From NCBI GenBank assembly GCA_913776675.1, contig CAJYRE010000262.1, positions 1-5,263 on the forward strand: a DNA stretch of 5,263 nucleotides. The letters are read 5' to 3'. Origin of the DNA: Rhizobiaceae bacterium (GTDB lineage: Bacteria > Pseudomonadota > Alphaproteobacteria > Rhizobiales > Rhizobiaceae). Under the pieces are notes generated by a model. That model saw only the letters and a list, made by a program, of their open reading frames with translations. It had not been told where the DNA came from and made no database searches. This document shows, piece by piece, positions 5,204-5,263 of the stretch. Made by a program: the position numbers and the translations under genes. How positions within the stretch are numbered: position 1 is the first letter of the stretch; each line of letters starts with the position of its first letter.

Positions 5204-5263
5204 GGTCCATCTCCCTGCCAATCTTCCATAGCGGTCCAGTCGCATGAGATGCGTCGATCTGCA

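Noticed and set aside
5204..5245. Upstream ATG extension of pyrF (14 residues)
   Set aside because: The added residues do not belong to the family's N terminus, and AGGAG-like AGGGAG is placed for the ATG at 5203.

Overview
The window looks like chromosomal DNA of an alphaproteobacterium of the order Hyphomicrobiales (Rhizobiales), most likely Rhizobiaceae or a near relative. This is inferred from the NDUFA9-family gene, the DUF1330 gene and a [12 protein letters not shown] PyrF lying together, and from the moderately high GC content judged by eye. No plasmid, phage, IS or CRISPR signature is visible, and I see no tRNA or rRNA gene.

Layout. 1-274 (minus) is the N-terminal part of a glutathione S-transferase-like protein that runs off the left edge; its start lies upstream of the first obvious ATG, at 274. 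275-443 is a divergent intergenic region rich in inverted repeats that should hold the uppP promoter. 444-1250 (plus) is uppP/bacA, undecaprenyl-diphosphate phosphatase, followed by a small hairpin and a strong bidirectional terminator at 1316-1343. 1374-1526 (minus) is a 50-residue gene for a predicted secreted two-cysteine micropeptide. 1527-1722 holds a long-stem terminator (1671-1716) and no gene I can support. 1723-2700 (minus) encodes an NDUFA9-like atypical SDR protein. 2816-3103 (minus) encodes a DUF1330 protein. 3104-3394 is a divergent promoter region. 3395-4498 (plus) encodes an exported right-handed parallel beta-helix protein. 4508-5203 (minus) is pyrF, orotidine 5'-phosphate decarboxylase, tail-to-tail with the beta-helix gene.

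How they fit. uppP (lipid carrier recycling for peptidoglycan and surface glycans) and pyrF (UMP synthesis) are housekeeping genes. DUF1330, NDUFA9-like and the micropeptide gene lie on the minus strand downstream of pyrF, but the beta-helix gene interrupts that series on the opposite strand, so it may be a later arrival. The envelope-related products here are UppP, the beta-helix protein and the micropeptide; no direct functional link between them can be shown from sequence.

Most worth a second look: the secreted micropeptide gene, the uncharacterised beta-helix gene, two cases of a stop codon in the loop of a perfect hairpin (1374-1376 and 4508-4510), a terminator whose T-tract faces away from the neighbouring gene, and a near-identical 15-base motif upstream of both plus-strand genes.
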